The notes beneath the pieces are model-generated. The model had not been told where the DNA came from, did no database searches, and worked only from the letters and a program-made list of their open reading frames with translations. From contig NZ_RJKR01000008.1 in the NCBI RefSeq assembly GCF_003752025.1, positions 234,123-298,122 of the forward strand: a stretch of DNA of 64,000 bases. The letters are read 5' to 3'. Origin of the DNA: Curtobacterium sp. PhB115. GTDB lineage: Bacteria; Actinomycetota; Actinomycetes; Actinomycetales; Microbacteriaceae. The position numbers were made by a program, and so were the translations under genes. Below, in pieces: positions 1-8,700 of the stretch (position 1 is the first letter of the stretch; each line of letters begins with the position of its first letter).

Positions 1-946
1 CCGCCGTCGCGTCCTGCTGCACCGTGGCGAGTTCCTTCTGCAGGTCGGCAGCGCTCTCGTCGCTCGGGACGGCGTCCGGGTAGTCCTTCGCGAAGACCTT
101 CTGCACGGCGTCGTCCTGGAACAGCTTCGCGAGGGCGAGGTACGTCTTGTTGTCCTTGTCGGCGTCACGCACGGCGAACACGTTCACGTACGGGGCGGCG
201 GAGGCGCTCTTCGGGTCGTCCTGGAAGATCGCGTCCTTGGTGTCGAGCCCTGCCGAGGTGGCGTAGTTCACGTTGACGATGGCGCCCTCGACGGAGCCCT
301 GCTGCAGCGCGTTCGCGGTCTGCGAGGCGTCGAGCGTCTGCACGTCGACCTTCTTCGAGGTGATGTCGGCGGTGGTCGAGAACGCGTTGCCGCCGTCCTT
401 GAGCTCGAGCAGGTCGGCGGCCTGCAGGACCAGGAGCGCACGTGCCTCGTTGATGGCGTCGTTCGGGATCGCGATCTTCGCGCCGTCGCTGAAGTCCGCC
501 ACGTCGGAGACCTTCGTCGAGTACAGCGGCAGCGGGTAGACGGCGGTCGCGCCGATCGGCTGCAGGTCGTCGTCCGAGGTGACGTTGTAGTTCGCCAGGT
601 ACTGGATGTGCTGGAACTGGTTGATGTCGATCTGCTTGTCCTTGAGCGCAGGGTTCGGCAGCGAGTAGTCGGAGAAGTTCTGGAGCTTCACGGTGACGTT
701 GAGCTGCTCCTTGGCGGCCTTCACGTAGGTGTCCCAGTACGGCAGCGACTTGTCCGAGACACCGATCGACACGGTCTGCGGAGCGGCGTCGCCGGCGGCT
801 GCGCCGGTGCCGTCGTTGCTCCCGGAGCGGACGACCCCGACGATGACGGCGACGACGATCGCGACGACGACGATCACGGCGGCGATGATCCAGCCGATCG
901 GGCGCTTGCCCTTCGGCTTCTCGGGCAGTGCGGGGGCTGCGGACAT
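1..946 (-). CDS. metQ: MetQ/NlpA-family substrate-binding protein (C-terminus beyond window)
   Basis: Binding protein of a D/L-methionine-type ABC importer. Translation from ATG at 946 gives a basic N-terminus and one hydrophobic helix at about residues 17-40, then a mature domain with SIGVSDKSLPYW and the family's NQFQHIQYL motif. No lipobox cysteine is visible after the helix, so the protein seems anchored by an uncleaved or non-lipid signal, whereas most NlpA proteins are lipoproteins. A GAGGAG ribosome site precedes the start. The last residues, and any metN/metI genes, lie off the left edge. The family call is firm; methionine as substrate is inferred from the family. Confidence 0.88.
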   Translation of the reverse strand, partial: MSAAPALPEKPKGKRPIGWIIAAVIVVVAIVVAVIVGVVRSGSNDGTGAAAGDAAPQTVSIGVSDKSLPYWDTYVKAAKEQLNVTVKLQNFSDYSLPNPALKDKQIDINQFQHIQYLANYNVTSDDDLQPIGATAVYPLPLYSTKVSDVADFSDGAKIAIPNDAINEARALLVLQAADLLELKDGGNAFSTTADITSKKVDVQTLDASQTANALQQGSVEGAIVNVNYATSAGLDTKDAIFQDDPKSASAAPYVNVFAVRDADKDNKTYLALAKLFQDDAVQKVFAKDYPDAVPSDESAADLQKELATVQQDATA

Positions 947-1083
947 GGGGTGCTCCTCGTGGGCGGTGCTGTGGGGGCGCCGCGGTGGTCCGCGGCGTGG
1001 AGTCGAGTGTGACGGGAGCGAGCGTCCGGTGCGAGTTGCGTTCCGCCGTGTTACACGCAGGCGACACGGGCAGACTCCGACGG

Positions 1084-1578
1084 GTGCGCAGCATCGAACT
1101 CGTCCTCGACGGCCCGTCGGACGCGGCGGTCCGGGCGCTCTGGCAGACCCTCGTCGCCGGGGAGCTGCCGAGCCTCGGACACTCGGGTACGAACGACCCG
1201 CACGTGACGCTCGTCGCCGGCGAGGCACTGCCCGTCCCGACGGACCTGGGCGTCGCCGTGCCGGAGACCCTGCGCGTCGCCGGCATCCTGCTCTTCCCCG
1301 CCGGACCCGGTCGGCACGTGCTCGGACTCGGCGTGGTCATCGACGAGCCACTCGCCCGCTTCCACCGCGCGGTCGACGCCGCCGCTCCGGGATCGGTCGA
1401 CTCGTCGCTGCCCGGCCGGTGGGCGCCGCACGTCACGCTCGCTCGGCGCATCCGCGACGTCGACCTGCCCGCGGCGCTCCGGGTCCTGACGGCCGACGCA
1501 CCCCTGCCCGAGGTACTCACCGTAGCCGGTCTCCGTCACTGGGACGGGGATGCGAAGGTGGTCACCCGCCTGCGCTGA
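1084..1578 (+). CDS. 2H phosphoesterase / 2'-5' RNA ligase-family protein
   Basis: A 164-residue protein with two PHVTL motifs (H-x-T) about 80 residues apart, the hallmark of the 2H phosphoesterase superfamily (LigT, cyclic phosphodiesterases), which act on 2',3'-cyclic or 2'-5' phosphodiester bonds. An open frame extends upstream to about 928, but that part has atypical composition and runs into the metQ promoter. GTG 1084 begins RSIELVL, the usual first strand of the fold, and has a CAGACT -10-like box 7 bases before it, suggesting a leaderless transcript. Divergent from metQ. The biological substrate is unknown. Confidence 0.75.
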   Translation: MRSIELVLDGPSDAAVRALWQTLVAGELPSLGHSGTNDPHVTLVAGEALPVPTDLGVAVPETLRVAGILLFPAGPGRHVLGLGVVIDEPLARFHRAVDAAAPGSVDSSLPGRWAPHVTLARRIRDVDLPAALRVLTADAPLPEVLTVAGLRHWDGDAKVVTRLR

Positions 1579-1632
1579 CGCGCCCTTGCGGACCGGCACC
1601 GGGCCTCCCGGTCGGCGCGGTTGCGCTGGTCC

Positions 1633-1670
1633 AGGGGCGCAGGGGGCGCAGGGGCGCAGGGGCGCGGCAG
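1633..1670. repeat. Short GGGGCGCA tandem tract
   Basis: Four or five imperfect copies of an 8-9 base GGGGCGCA unit lie between the convergent 2H phosphoesterase and alditol oxidase genes. Seen directly. It may mark replication slippage; no gene or stem-loop terminator is obvious in it. Confidence 0.5.
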
Positions 1671-1690
1671 GGCCGGCCTGGAGGTGCGGG

Positions 1691-2938
1691 TCAGGCCCGC
1701 AGGACCCGCTCGCCGAACGCGGATGCGAACGTCCGGTCCGGGTCGGCTCGTGCGATCAGCGCACGGACGTCCGCCACCCGCGGGTACAGCGCTGCGATCG
1801 CGTCGCCGTCGAGGGAACTCATCTTCCCCCAGTGGGGGCGGCCGTCGAACGGGGCCAGCCGTGCCTCGAGGTCCGGCAGCAGCGCGGCGACCGCCTCCGG
1901 GTGCTTCTTCCAGGTGAAGGCGATGCAGAGCACGTCCTCGCCCTGGGTCGGGCTGAGCCAGAACGGGTCGGCGGCCATCGTCCGCAGCTCGCACACGTGC
2001 AGGTGCGGCTGGATCCGGTCGGCGAGTCCGCGCAGGGCGTCGAGCGCGGCCGCCGCGTGCCGGATCGGGACGAAGTGCTCGCTCTGCACCTCGGACCCGT
2101 GGCTCGGCACGGACTCGATCGGGAAGTGCGGCAGTCGGTCCCACCACGGTCCGACCGACCCGTCCCGTGCGGTGTGGTGGCCGTCGCCGGGGGAGCCCGG
2201 CAGCCGGGGCGCGCCGAACAGCTCGTCGGGGGCATCGGCGTCGTCCGCGCCCGCGGGGAGCCGGGTCTTCACGAGCACCTCGCTGATCTCGTCCCCGAAC
2301 ACCGTGTACGAGCAGACCGAGTACCCGGCGCCGTGGATGTCGGCGACGTGGTCGGTGAACGTGCTCCACGGGAACGGGCCGTAGGAGTCCTGTCGCATCC
2401 GGTACGTGGGCTCGAGGTCGAGCGTGACGCGGGTGACGATCCCGAACAGCCCGAGGTGCAGGACGGTGCCGGGGAACGCCGGGTCGGTGCGGTCGAGGGT
2501 GCGGAGGGAGCCGTCCGGCCCGAGCATCTCGAACGACCGGACGGCGGCGGACAGTGAGCCGAGCGTCGTCCCGGAGCCGTGGGTGCCGGTGGCGACGGCG
2601 CCCCCCACGGAGATGTGCGGCAGGGACCCCATGTTGTGCAGGGCGAACCCGGCGCGGTCGATGTCCGGGGCGACGACGCCGTACCGGGTGCCGGCACCGA
2701 GCGTCGCCGTCCGGTCGTCGGCGTCGATCACCAGGTCCGTCGGGATCCCGGTGAGGTCGAGCAGCACGCCGGGGCCGTCGGCGACGTCGTTGAACGAGTG
2801 CCGGGTGCCGAGCCCGTGCACCCGTGGTGCTCCGGCGACGATCTCGGCGGCCTCGGCGACGGTGCCCGGTCGGACGATCCGCTCTGCCGTGTAGGTGAGC
2901 GTGCCGGACCAGTTGAGTTCGCTCGCCGTCGACCGCAT
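1691..2938 (-). CDS. FAD-dependent alditol (xylitol/sorbitol) oxidase-like protein
   Basis: A 415-residue PCMH/VAO-type flavoprotein. RHSFND at residues 46-51 matches the segment carrying the covalent FAD-histidine of Streptomyces AldO, so His47 is the likely flavin attachment site. ATGTHGSG, the C-terminal ALO domain and HWGKMSSLD also fit alditol oxidase or L-gulono-lactone oxidase relatives. Such enzymes oxidise a polyol or aldonolactone with O2, giving H2O2. ATG 2938 was chosen because the family begins just before NWSGTLTY; the frame open to 3010 adds an unrelated leader. Next upstream on the same strand is an MFS exporter. The exact sugar alcohol cannot be told from sequence. Confidence 0.85.
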   Translation of the reverse strand: MRSTASELNWSGTLTYTAERIVRPGTVAEAAEIVAGAPRVHGLGTRHSFNDVADGPGVLLDLTGIPTDLVIDADDRTATLGAGTRYGVVAPDIDRAGFALHNMGSLPHISVGGAVATGTHGSGTTLGSLSAAVRSFEMLGPDGSLRTLDRTDPAFPGTVLHLGLFGIVTRVTLDLEPTYRMRQDSYGPFPWSTFTDHVADIHGAGYSVCSYTVFGDEISEVLVKTRLPAGADDADAPDELFGAPRLPGSPGDGHHTARDGSVGPWWDRLPHFPIESVPSHGSEVQSEHFVPIRHAAAALDALRGLADRIQPHLHVCELRTMAADPFWLSPTQGEDVLCIAFTWKKHPEAVAALLPDLEARLAPFDGRPHWGKMSSLDGDAIAALYPRVADVRALIARADPDRTFASAFGERVLRA

Positions 2939-2981
2939 GCCGCCCACGATGCCACGTCGGGCAGTGGGCGGCACCGGGGGC

Positions 2982-4463
2982 TCAGTGCACGGGCGGGGGA
3001 GTCGGCGCACCCTCGGGCACGGCCGGACGCGTGACGAACACCGACGCCAGGATCCCGAACAGCGAGATGATCGCGCCGACGAGGAATGCCGTCTTCACAC
3101 CGGAGGCCGTCGCAGCGGCCACGGCGTCCGCTCCGGCTCCGGTCGCCGCCGTCGCCGCGCCGATCGTCAGCAGCGTGACGAACAGCGCCGTGCCGGCGGC
3201 ACCGGCGAGCTGCTGTGCCGTACCGAGGACCGCGCTGCCGTGCGAGTACAGCTTCGGCGGCAGGCCACCGAGTGCGGCGGTGAACAGTGGGGTGAAGGTC
3301 AGGGCCAGGCCGATGCTCAGCACGACGTGCGCGCCGAGGACGAACCACACGCTGGTGTCCACGCCGACGGTGGAGAGCGCCCAGAGCACGGCGCTGACGA
3401 TGATCGAGCCCGGGATCAGCAGCACCCGCGGACCACGACGGTCGTAGACACGGCCGACGACGGGGGACAGCAGCCCCATCAGCAGGCCGCCGGGGAGCAG
3501 CAGCAGGCCGACGTTCAGGACTTCGAGCCCGAGGACCCGCTCGAGGTAGATCGGCAGCAGGATCAGCGTGCCGAACATCGCCATGAAGCTCAGCGCCATC
3601 GCGACGATCGGGACGGTGAAGCCGCGGGTCTGGAAGGTGCGCAGGTCGAGCAGGGCGCTGTCGGTGCGCTGCAGTCGGGTCTGACGGAGGATGAAGACCG
3701 TCAGGGCGACGGCACCGACGACGAGCGCGGTGACCGGGACGAACAGGCCGGTGGTGCCGGCCTCGCCGATGCTGGACAGGCCGTAGACGATCCCACCGAA
3801 CGCGAACGCGGACAGGATCACCGAGAACACGTCGAGCGGTGCCCGGCGGGGCGTCGAGACGTTGCGGACCTTGAGCATGCCGAGGATGAGCGCGGCGATC
3901 GCGATCGGCAGGACGAAGCCGAACAGCCAGCGCCAGTCGAAGGCGTTGAGGATGAGTCCGGAGATCGTCGGACCGATGGCCGGCGCGACCGAGATGACGA
4001 TCGAGATGTTGCCCATGATGCGGCCACGGTGGGCCGGCTCGACCAGGGTGAGCACCGTCGTCATCAGGAGCGGCATCATGATCGCCGTGCCGCTCGCCTG
4101 CACGATGCGGCCGACGAGCAGCAGCGTGAACCCGGGCGCGAGCAGCGCGATCAGGGTGCCGGCTGAGAACAGGCCCATCGCCCAGATGAAGACGGGGCGG
4201 GTGTTGAACCGCTGCAGCAGGAAGCCGGTGATCGGGATGACGACGGCCATCGTGAGCAGGAAGCCGGTGGTGAGCCACTGGCCGGTCGCGGCGCTGATGT
4301 CGAGGTCGTCCATGAGCCGCGGCAGCGCCACGCCCATGATCGTCTCGTTCAGGATGACGACGAACGCGGAGACGAGCAGCAGCCCGATCACGAGTCGGGT
4401 CTCGGCAGCGGTCGGCTGCGACACACTGCCCGTGCGGGGTGCGGAATCGACGGCCTGGGTCAT
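2982..4463 (-). CDS. MFS transporter, DHA2/EmrB-QacA type
   Basis: A 493-residue integral membrane protein with about 14 hydrophobic segments, as in the DHA2 drug:proton antiporters. ILNETIMGVALPRLMDDL in the first helix and GRIVQASGTAIMMPLLM in the region of antiporter motif C are typical. It probably exports toxic organic compounds by proton antiport. The start ATG 4463 follows CCAGGAGCC. It lies 44 bases upstream of the alditol oxidase in the same direction, so the two may be cotranscribed, though no functional link is evident. Confidence 0.9.
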   Translation of the reverse strand: MTQAVDSAPRTGSVSQPTAAETRLVIGLLLVSAFVVILNETIMGVALPRLMDDLDISAATGQWLTTGFLLTMAVVIPITGFLLQRFNTRPVFIWAMGLFSAGTLIALLAPGFTLLLVGRIVQASGTAIMMPLLMTTVLTLVEPAHRGRIMGNISIVISVAPAIGPTISGLILNAFDWRWLFGFVLPIAIAALILGMLKVRNVSTPRRAPLDVFSVILSAFAFGGIVYGLSSIGEAGTTGLFVPVTALVVGAVALTVFILRQTRLQRTDSALLDLRTFQTRGFTVPIVAMALSFMAMFGTLILLPIYLERVLGLEVLNVGLLLLPGGLLMGLLSPVVGRVYDRRGPRVLLIPGSIIVSAVLWALSTVGVDTSVWFVLGAHVVLSIGLALTFTPLFTAALGGLPPKLYSHGSAVLGTAQQLAGAAGTALFVTLLTIGAATAATGAGADAVAAATASGVKTAFLVGAIISLFGILASVFVTRPAVPEGAPTPPPVH

Positions 4464-4606
4464 GCGGGGGCTCCTGGTGGATCACGACTGGTGGAACGAG
4501 GGGGCGCGGAACGCGCAGACAGGGCAACCGCCTGAGTGGATTCGATTATTCCGCGCCGCGCCGACATCCGCGGGTGCACAGTCGGCGCGACCTCGCCGCA
4601 GCTGGC

Positions 4607-4888
4607 TCAGTGCAGGATCGCAAAGCCCTCGGCGTCGCCGTGCGGGACGACCGGCCGCATCTCCACGTCGGTCACGGTGGCCGAGGGTGGGCCGGTCCGC
4701 AGGCACTCCATCAGGGAGTCCACGGCGGGTGACGGCCCCTCGGCCTCGACTTCGACGGTGCCGTCGAACAGGTTCCTGGCGTACCCGACGAGATCGAGTC
4801 CGTCGGCCTTCCGTGCGGTCCAGTACCGGAAGCCGACCCCTTGGACGGTCCCCGACACCACGGCATGCATCCTCGTCACCGTTGTCAT
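4607..4888 (-). CDS. acyP: Acylphosphatase
   Basis: A 93-residue protein that hydrolyses carboxyl-phosphate bonds such as acetyl phosphate. GTVQGVGFRYW is the phosphate-binding signature with the catalytic arginine in GFR, and YARNLFDGTVEV carries the catalytic asparagine. Length fits the family. ATG 4888 was preferred over the longer open frame to 5098 because the family begins close to the first beta strand (HAVVSGTVQGV). Divergent from nrtR. Confidence 0.93.
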   Translation of the reverse strand: MTTVTRMHAVVSGTVQGVGFRYWTARKADGLDLVGYARNLFDGTVEVEAEGPSPAVDSLMECLRTGPPSATVTDVEMRPVVPHGDAEGFAILH

Positions 4889-4968
4889 GCCGCTCACGCT
4901 ATCCAGGCCGGACGGTCCGGAGTTTTCGGTCCCGTGACGATCTGTTTCCGGTTCGTGACGCTCGGTGA

Positions 4969-5009
4969 TAGTGTCATTGCAACCCGAACACTTCGGGTCA
5001 ACATGACAC
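4969..5009 (+). promoter_or_regulatory. Promoter and 39-base symmetric operator of the NAD operon
   Basis: Two nested inverted repeats share one centre at 4990: outer arms GTGTCAT (4971-4977) and ATGACAC (5003-5009), inner arms ACCCGAA (4982-4988) and TTCGGGT (4992-4998). A candidate -10 box TAGTGT (4969-4974) overlaps the left outer arm, with a weak -35 near 4945, so a bound protein would block initiation. It lies 21 bases before the first gene, an NrtR/NdnR-type regulator, which is the obvious ligand. The dyad is seen directly; NdnR binding is inferred. Confidence 0.7.
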
Positions 5010-5030
5010 GAAGTACGGGCAACGGTAGAC

Positions 5031-5729
5031 ATGGACGATCCAGCCATCCGCGTCGCGGTCTCGACCGTGATCGTCGCGCTGCGGCCGCACCCCGACACCG
5101 GGGCCCCGGCGCTGTGGATGCCGCTCGTCCGTCGTGTGGCCGAACCGTTCGAGGGATCCTGGGCGCTGCCCGGCGGATGGGTTCGCCCGGACGAGGGACT
5201 CGACGACTCCGCCGCCGCACGACTGCGCGAGACGACGAACGTGCAGCCGCGGTACCTCGAGCAGCTCTACGCCTTCGGCGACGTCGGCCGGTCCCCGAGT
5301 CGGGTCGTGTCGATCGTGTACTGGGCGCTCGTGCACCCGGACGAGGCGAACGTCGTCCCCGACGACTGGAACGTCCGCTGGTTCCTGGCCGACGAGCACC
5401 CGCCGCTCGCCTTCGACCACGACCGCATCGTCGAGTACGCGCTCTGGCGCCTCCGCAACAAGATGTCGTACTCCCGGATCGCGCAGGCGTTCCTGGGGGA
5501 CCGGTTCACCCTCGCCGAACTCCGCGGGGTGTACGAGGCGGTGCTCGGGCGTGCGCTCGACCCCGCGAACTTCCGCCGGCAGGTCGAGAAGACCGACGCG
5601 ATCCTGCCGACCGACGAGACCACGAGCGGGGGTCGGCACCGTCCGGCTCGGCTGTACCGCTCGAACCCCGACCTGGCGTACGCCGACAACGGCCCGCTCT
5701 CCACCAGCACCACGCAGCCCACTCGATAG
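5031..5729 (+). CDS. NrtR/NdnR-type NUDIX transcriptional regulator
   Basis: A 232-residue protein with an N-terminal NUDIX fold (about residues 5-140) and a C-terminal winged helix. The Nudix box is degenerate: GGWVRPDEG is present, but the segment reads RETTNV rather than REUxEExG, so hydrolase activity is unlikely and the domain probably senses an NAD-related ligand. Corynebacterium NdnR, of this family, represses ndnR-nadA-nadC-nadS in response to NAD. Here the gene heads nadA-nadB-nadC-nadS, with 8 bases to nadA, and lies just after a large palindrome. Autorepression is inferred. Confidence 0.88.
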   Translation: MDDPAIRVAVSTVIVALRPHPDTGAPALWMPLVRRVAEPFEGSWALPGGWVRPDEGLDDSAAARLRETTNVQPRYLEQLYAFGDVGRSPSRVVSIVYWALVHPDEANVVPDDWNVRWFLADEHPPLAFDHDRIVEYALWRLRNKMSYSRIAQAFLGDRFTLAELRGVYEAVLGRALDPANFRRQVEKTDAILPTDETTSGGRHRPARLYRSNPDLAYADNGPLSTSTTQPTR

Positions 5730-5737
5730 GAACCACC

Positions 5738-7009
5738 GTGTCCATCGCGACGACGATCGAACTCATCTCCAACGGCCAGGCCGGCGGCAGCACCTGCACG
5801 CCCGACCTCGCGATGCCCACGTGGGACTTCGACTCCCGCCCCGGCTACGGCCCCGGCTCCTCGATGACCGACGTCATCCCGACGAGCGCCCCGCGCCAGG
5901 GCGTGCTGCCCGACGAGTACAAGACGGCCCCCACCGACGAGCTGCACGAGCGCATCGAGCGCGCGAAGGCCACGCTCGGCGACCGGGTCGTCGTCCTCGG
6001 GCACTTCTACCAGCGCGACGAGGTCGTCCGGCACGCGGACTTCCTCGGTGACTCGTTCCAGCTCGCGAACGCCGCCCTGACGAAGCCCGACGCCGAGGCC
6101 ATCGTGTTCTGCGGCGTGCACTTCATGGCCGAGACGGCGGACATCCTGGCCCGCGACGACCAGCGCGTCATCCTGCCGAACCTCGCCGCCGGCTGCTCGA
6201 TGGCGGACATGGCCGACATCGACAGCGTCGAGGCGGCGTGGGCCGAGCTCACCGCCGTCTACGGCACCGAGCCCGACGCCGACGGCCGGGTGCCGGTCAT
6301 CCCCGTCACCTACATGAACTCCGCGGCCGACCTCAAGGCGTTCTGCGGGCGCAACGGCGGCATCGTCTGCACCAGCTCGAACGCGGCGACGGTCCTCGAG
6401 TGGGCGTTCGAGCGGGGGCAGCGCGTGCTGTTCTTCCCGGACCAGCACCTCGGCCGCAACACCGCGAAGGCCATGGGGATCAGCACCGACCTGATGCCGA
6501 TGTGGAACCCCCGGCTGCCCGGAGGTGGCAACAGCGCCGACGAACTCGTGGCCGCGAAGGTCATCCTCTGGCACGGCTTCTGCTCGGTGCACCGCCGCTT
6601 CACGGTCGACCAGATCGACCAGGCTCGCCGTGAGCACCCGGGCGTGCAGGTCATCGTGCACCCGGAGTGCCCGATGGCGGTCGTCGACGCCGCCGACCAC
6701 GCCGGCAGCACCGACCTGATCCGGAAGACCGTCGCGGCGGCCACCGAGCCCACGACGTTCGCGATCGGCACCGAGATCAACATGGTGAACCGGCTCGCCG
6801 CCGAGTACCCGCAGCACACGATCTTCTGCCTCGACCCGGTCGTCTGCCCGTGCTCGACGATGTACCGGATCCACCCGGGCTACCTGGCGTGGGTGCTCGA
6901 GGCGCTCGTCCGCGGCGAGGTCCTCAACGAGATCGTCGTGCCCGCCGACGTGCAGGCCGACGCCAAGGTCGCGCTCGAGCGGATGCTCGCCGCGAAGCCC
7001 CGAGCCTGA
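5738..7009 (+). CDS. nadA: Quinolinate synthase
   Basis: A 423-residue 4Fe-4S enzyme that condenses iminoaspartate with dihydroxyacetone phosphate to quinolinate. LGHFYQRDEVVRHADF, FCGVHFMAE, VCTSSNA, HPECPM and CPCSTMYR are all present; likely cluster ligands are Cys125, Cys211 and one of Cys370/372. Start GTG 5738 is preceded by AGGA overlapping the regulator's stop region. The N-terminus carries about 50 extra residues before the catalytic core, as in many actinobacterial NadA proteins. Second gene of the NAD operon. Confidence 0.96.
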   Translation: MSIATTIELISNGQAGGSTCTPDLAMPTWDFDSRPGYGPGSSMTDVIPTSAPRQGVLPDEYKTAPTDELHERIERAKATLGDRVVVLGHFYQRDEVVRHADFLGDSFQLANAALTKPDAEAIVFCGVHFMAETADILARDDQRVILPNLAAGCSMADMADIDSVEAAWAELTAVYGTEPDADGRVPVIPVTYMNSAADLKAFCGRNGGIVCTSSNAATVLEWAFERGQRVLFFPDQHLGRNTAKAMGISTDLMPMWNPRLPGGGNSADELVAAKVILWHGFCSVHRRFTVDQIDQARREHPGVQVIVHPECPMAVVDAADHAGSTDLIRKTVAAATEPTTFAIGTEINMVNRLAAEYPQHTIFCLDPVVCPCSTMYRIHPGYLAWVLEALVRGEVLNEIVVPADVQADAKVALERMLAAKPRA

Positions 7010-7041
7010 CCCGCGAGCCCGAACGACCGAGGGAGACCACC

Positions 7042-8700
7042 GTGCACGTCGTCATCGTGGGGTCCGGCATCGCCGGGCTGACCGCAGCGATCCGCGCGAG
7101 TGCCCGCCACGACGTCACCCTGGTGACGAAGGGCGCGCTCGCCGACAGCGCCACCGCGTACGCCCAGGGCGGTGTCGCCGTCGCGCTCGGCGCCGACGAC
7201 TCCGCAGCGCTCCACCAGGCGGACACCCACGTCGCGGCGGCCGGCAGCGCCGACGCCCGCGCGGTGGAGGTCCTCTGCACCGACGGGCCCGCCCGCGTCC
7301 GCGACCTGCTCGCCCTCGGGGTGCCGTTCGACCGCTCCACCGACCCGGCGTCCCTCGACCGGTACGGCGACGACCTCGCCCGCGGTCGTGAGGCCGCACA
7401 CGGTCGCTGGCGGGTCGTCCACGCCGACGGTGACGCGACGGGTGCGGCGATCGAGCACACCCTCATCGCCGCCCTGCACCGCCAGCACGTCACGATCCTG
7501 GAGCGCACCTGCCTGACCGACCTCGTCGTCCGTGACGGCGCGGTCGTCGGTGTCGACGTGCTCGACCTGCTCGGCGAACCCCGCCGCATCGACGCCGACG
7601 CCGTCGTGATCGCCTCCGGGGGAGCGGGGCACCTGTACCGCGAGACCACCAACCCGCTCGTCGCCACCGGTGACGGGATCGCCGCCGCATGGCGCGCCGG
7701 AGCGGTCGTCGCCGACCTGGAGTTCGTGCAGTTCCACCCGACCCGGCTCGCGGTCCCCGGTGGTGGTCTCGTCTCCGAGGCCGTCCGTGGCGAGGGCGCC
7801 GTGCTCCGCGACGCAGCCGGTCGACGCTTCATGACGGCGGTGCACCCCGACGCCGAACTCGCCCCGCGCGACGTCGTCGCCCGCGGCATCGCCGCCGCCA
7901 TGCGGGAACAGGACGGCGCACCCGTGCTCCTCGACGCGACCGGCCTCGGCGCCGACCGCCTGACCCGCCGCTTCCCCGGACTCACCCGCGCCACCCGTGC
8001 CGCCGGGTTCGAGTGGACCCGCCAGGGCGTGCCCGTCGCACCGGCCGCGCACTACTCGATGGGCGGCATCGCCACCGACGCCGAGGGGCGCACCAGCCTG
8101 CCAGGACTCCTCGCGATCGGCGAGGCCGCCTGCACCGGCGTCCACGGAGCGAACCGCCTGGCCTCGAACTCCCTGCTCGAGGGACTCGTCTTCGCGGTCC
8201 GCGCAGCGGACGCGGTCGCCGGGCCCAGACCCGGCCTGCTCCGCCTGCGGGGGAACGCAGACCTCGACGTGACCAGCGTTCCCCGCGCGGCGGACGTGAT
8301 CCGCGCCTCCCCCGGTCAGACCTGGCCTGGAGGCACGGATCGCCGTGACCCGACCGCCGACGTCCGTCAGGCGGTCCAGTCCGTCATGACGGACCGCGTC
8401 GGCCTGCTGCGAGACGCAGCCGGACTGGCGAGCGCGCGACGCGAGCTCGCCGCGCTGACGACCGCGCCCACCGGAGGCGTCCGCGAGCACGAGGACCGTG
8501 CCCTGCTCGACCTGGCACGGCTCGTGGCGCTCGCGGCCGAGACCCGCACCGAGTCCCGTGGTGCGCACGCCCGCACCGACCACCCCGACACCGACCCCGC
8601 AGCCCGGGCCTCGTACGCCTGGGTCGCCGCACCCGTCGACGAGCCCGTCGACGAACACGTCGACGAACCCGCTGTCGTCCCGCAGGAGGTACCCGCATGA
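7042..8700 (+). CDS. nadB: L-aspartate oxidase
   Basis: A 552-residue FAD enzyme that oxidises L-aspartate to iminoaspartate, the substrate of NadA. The FAD motif GSGIAGL sits at the N-terminus (VHVVIVGSGIAGLTAA); VQFHPTRL, HYSMGGI and NRLASNSLLEG match the succinate dehydrogenase/NadB flavoprotein family. GTG 7042 follows GGGAG. The C-terminus ends in a low-complexity acidic VDEPVDEHVDEP tail absent from typical NadB. It overlaps nadC by 4 bases (ATGA), indicating translational coupling. Confidence 0.95.
   Translation: MHVVIVGSGIAGLTAAIRASARHDVTLVTKGALADSATAYAQGGVAVALGADDSAALHQADTHVAAAGSADARAVEVLCTDGPARVRDLLALGVPFDRSTDPASLDRYGDDLARGREAAHGRWRVVHADGDATGAAIEHTLIAALHRQHVTILERTCLTDLVVRDGAVVGVDVLDLLGEPRRIDADAVVIASGGAGHLYRETTNPLVATGDGIAAAWRAGAVVADLEFVQFHPTRLAVPGGGLVSEAVRGEGAVLRDAAGRRFMTAVHPDAELAPRDVVARGIAAAMREQDGAPVLLDATGLGADRLTRRFPGLTRATRAAGFEWTRQGVPVAPAAHYSMGGIATDAEGRTSLPGLLAIGEAACTGVHGANRLASNSLLEGLVFAVRAADAVAGPRPGLLRLRGNADLDVTSVPRAADVIRASPGQTWPGGTDRRDPTADVRQAVQSVMTDRVGLLRDAAGLASARRELAALTTAPTGGVREHEDRALLDLARLVALAAETRTESRGAHARTDHPDTDPAARASYAWVAAPVDEPVDEHVDEPAVVPQEVPA

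Noticed and set aside
928..1083. N-terminal extension of the 2H phosphoesterase to 928
   Set aside because: The added residues are unlike the family, overlap the metQ start region, and a leaderless -10-like box supports GTG 1084.
8640..8697. VDEPVDEHVDEP tail of NadB as a sign of fusion to another protein
   Set aside because: It is a short low-complexity acidic tail ending at the ATGA overlap with nadC; no second domain is present.
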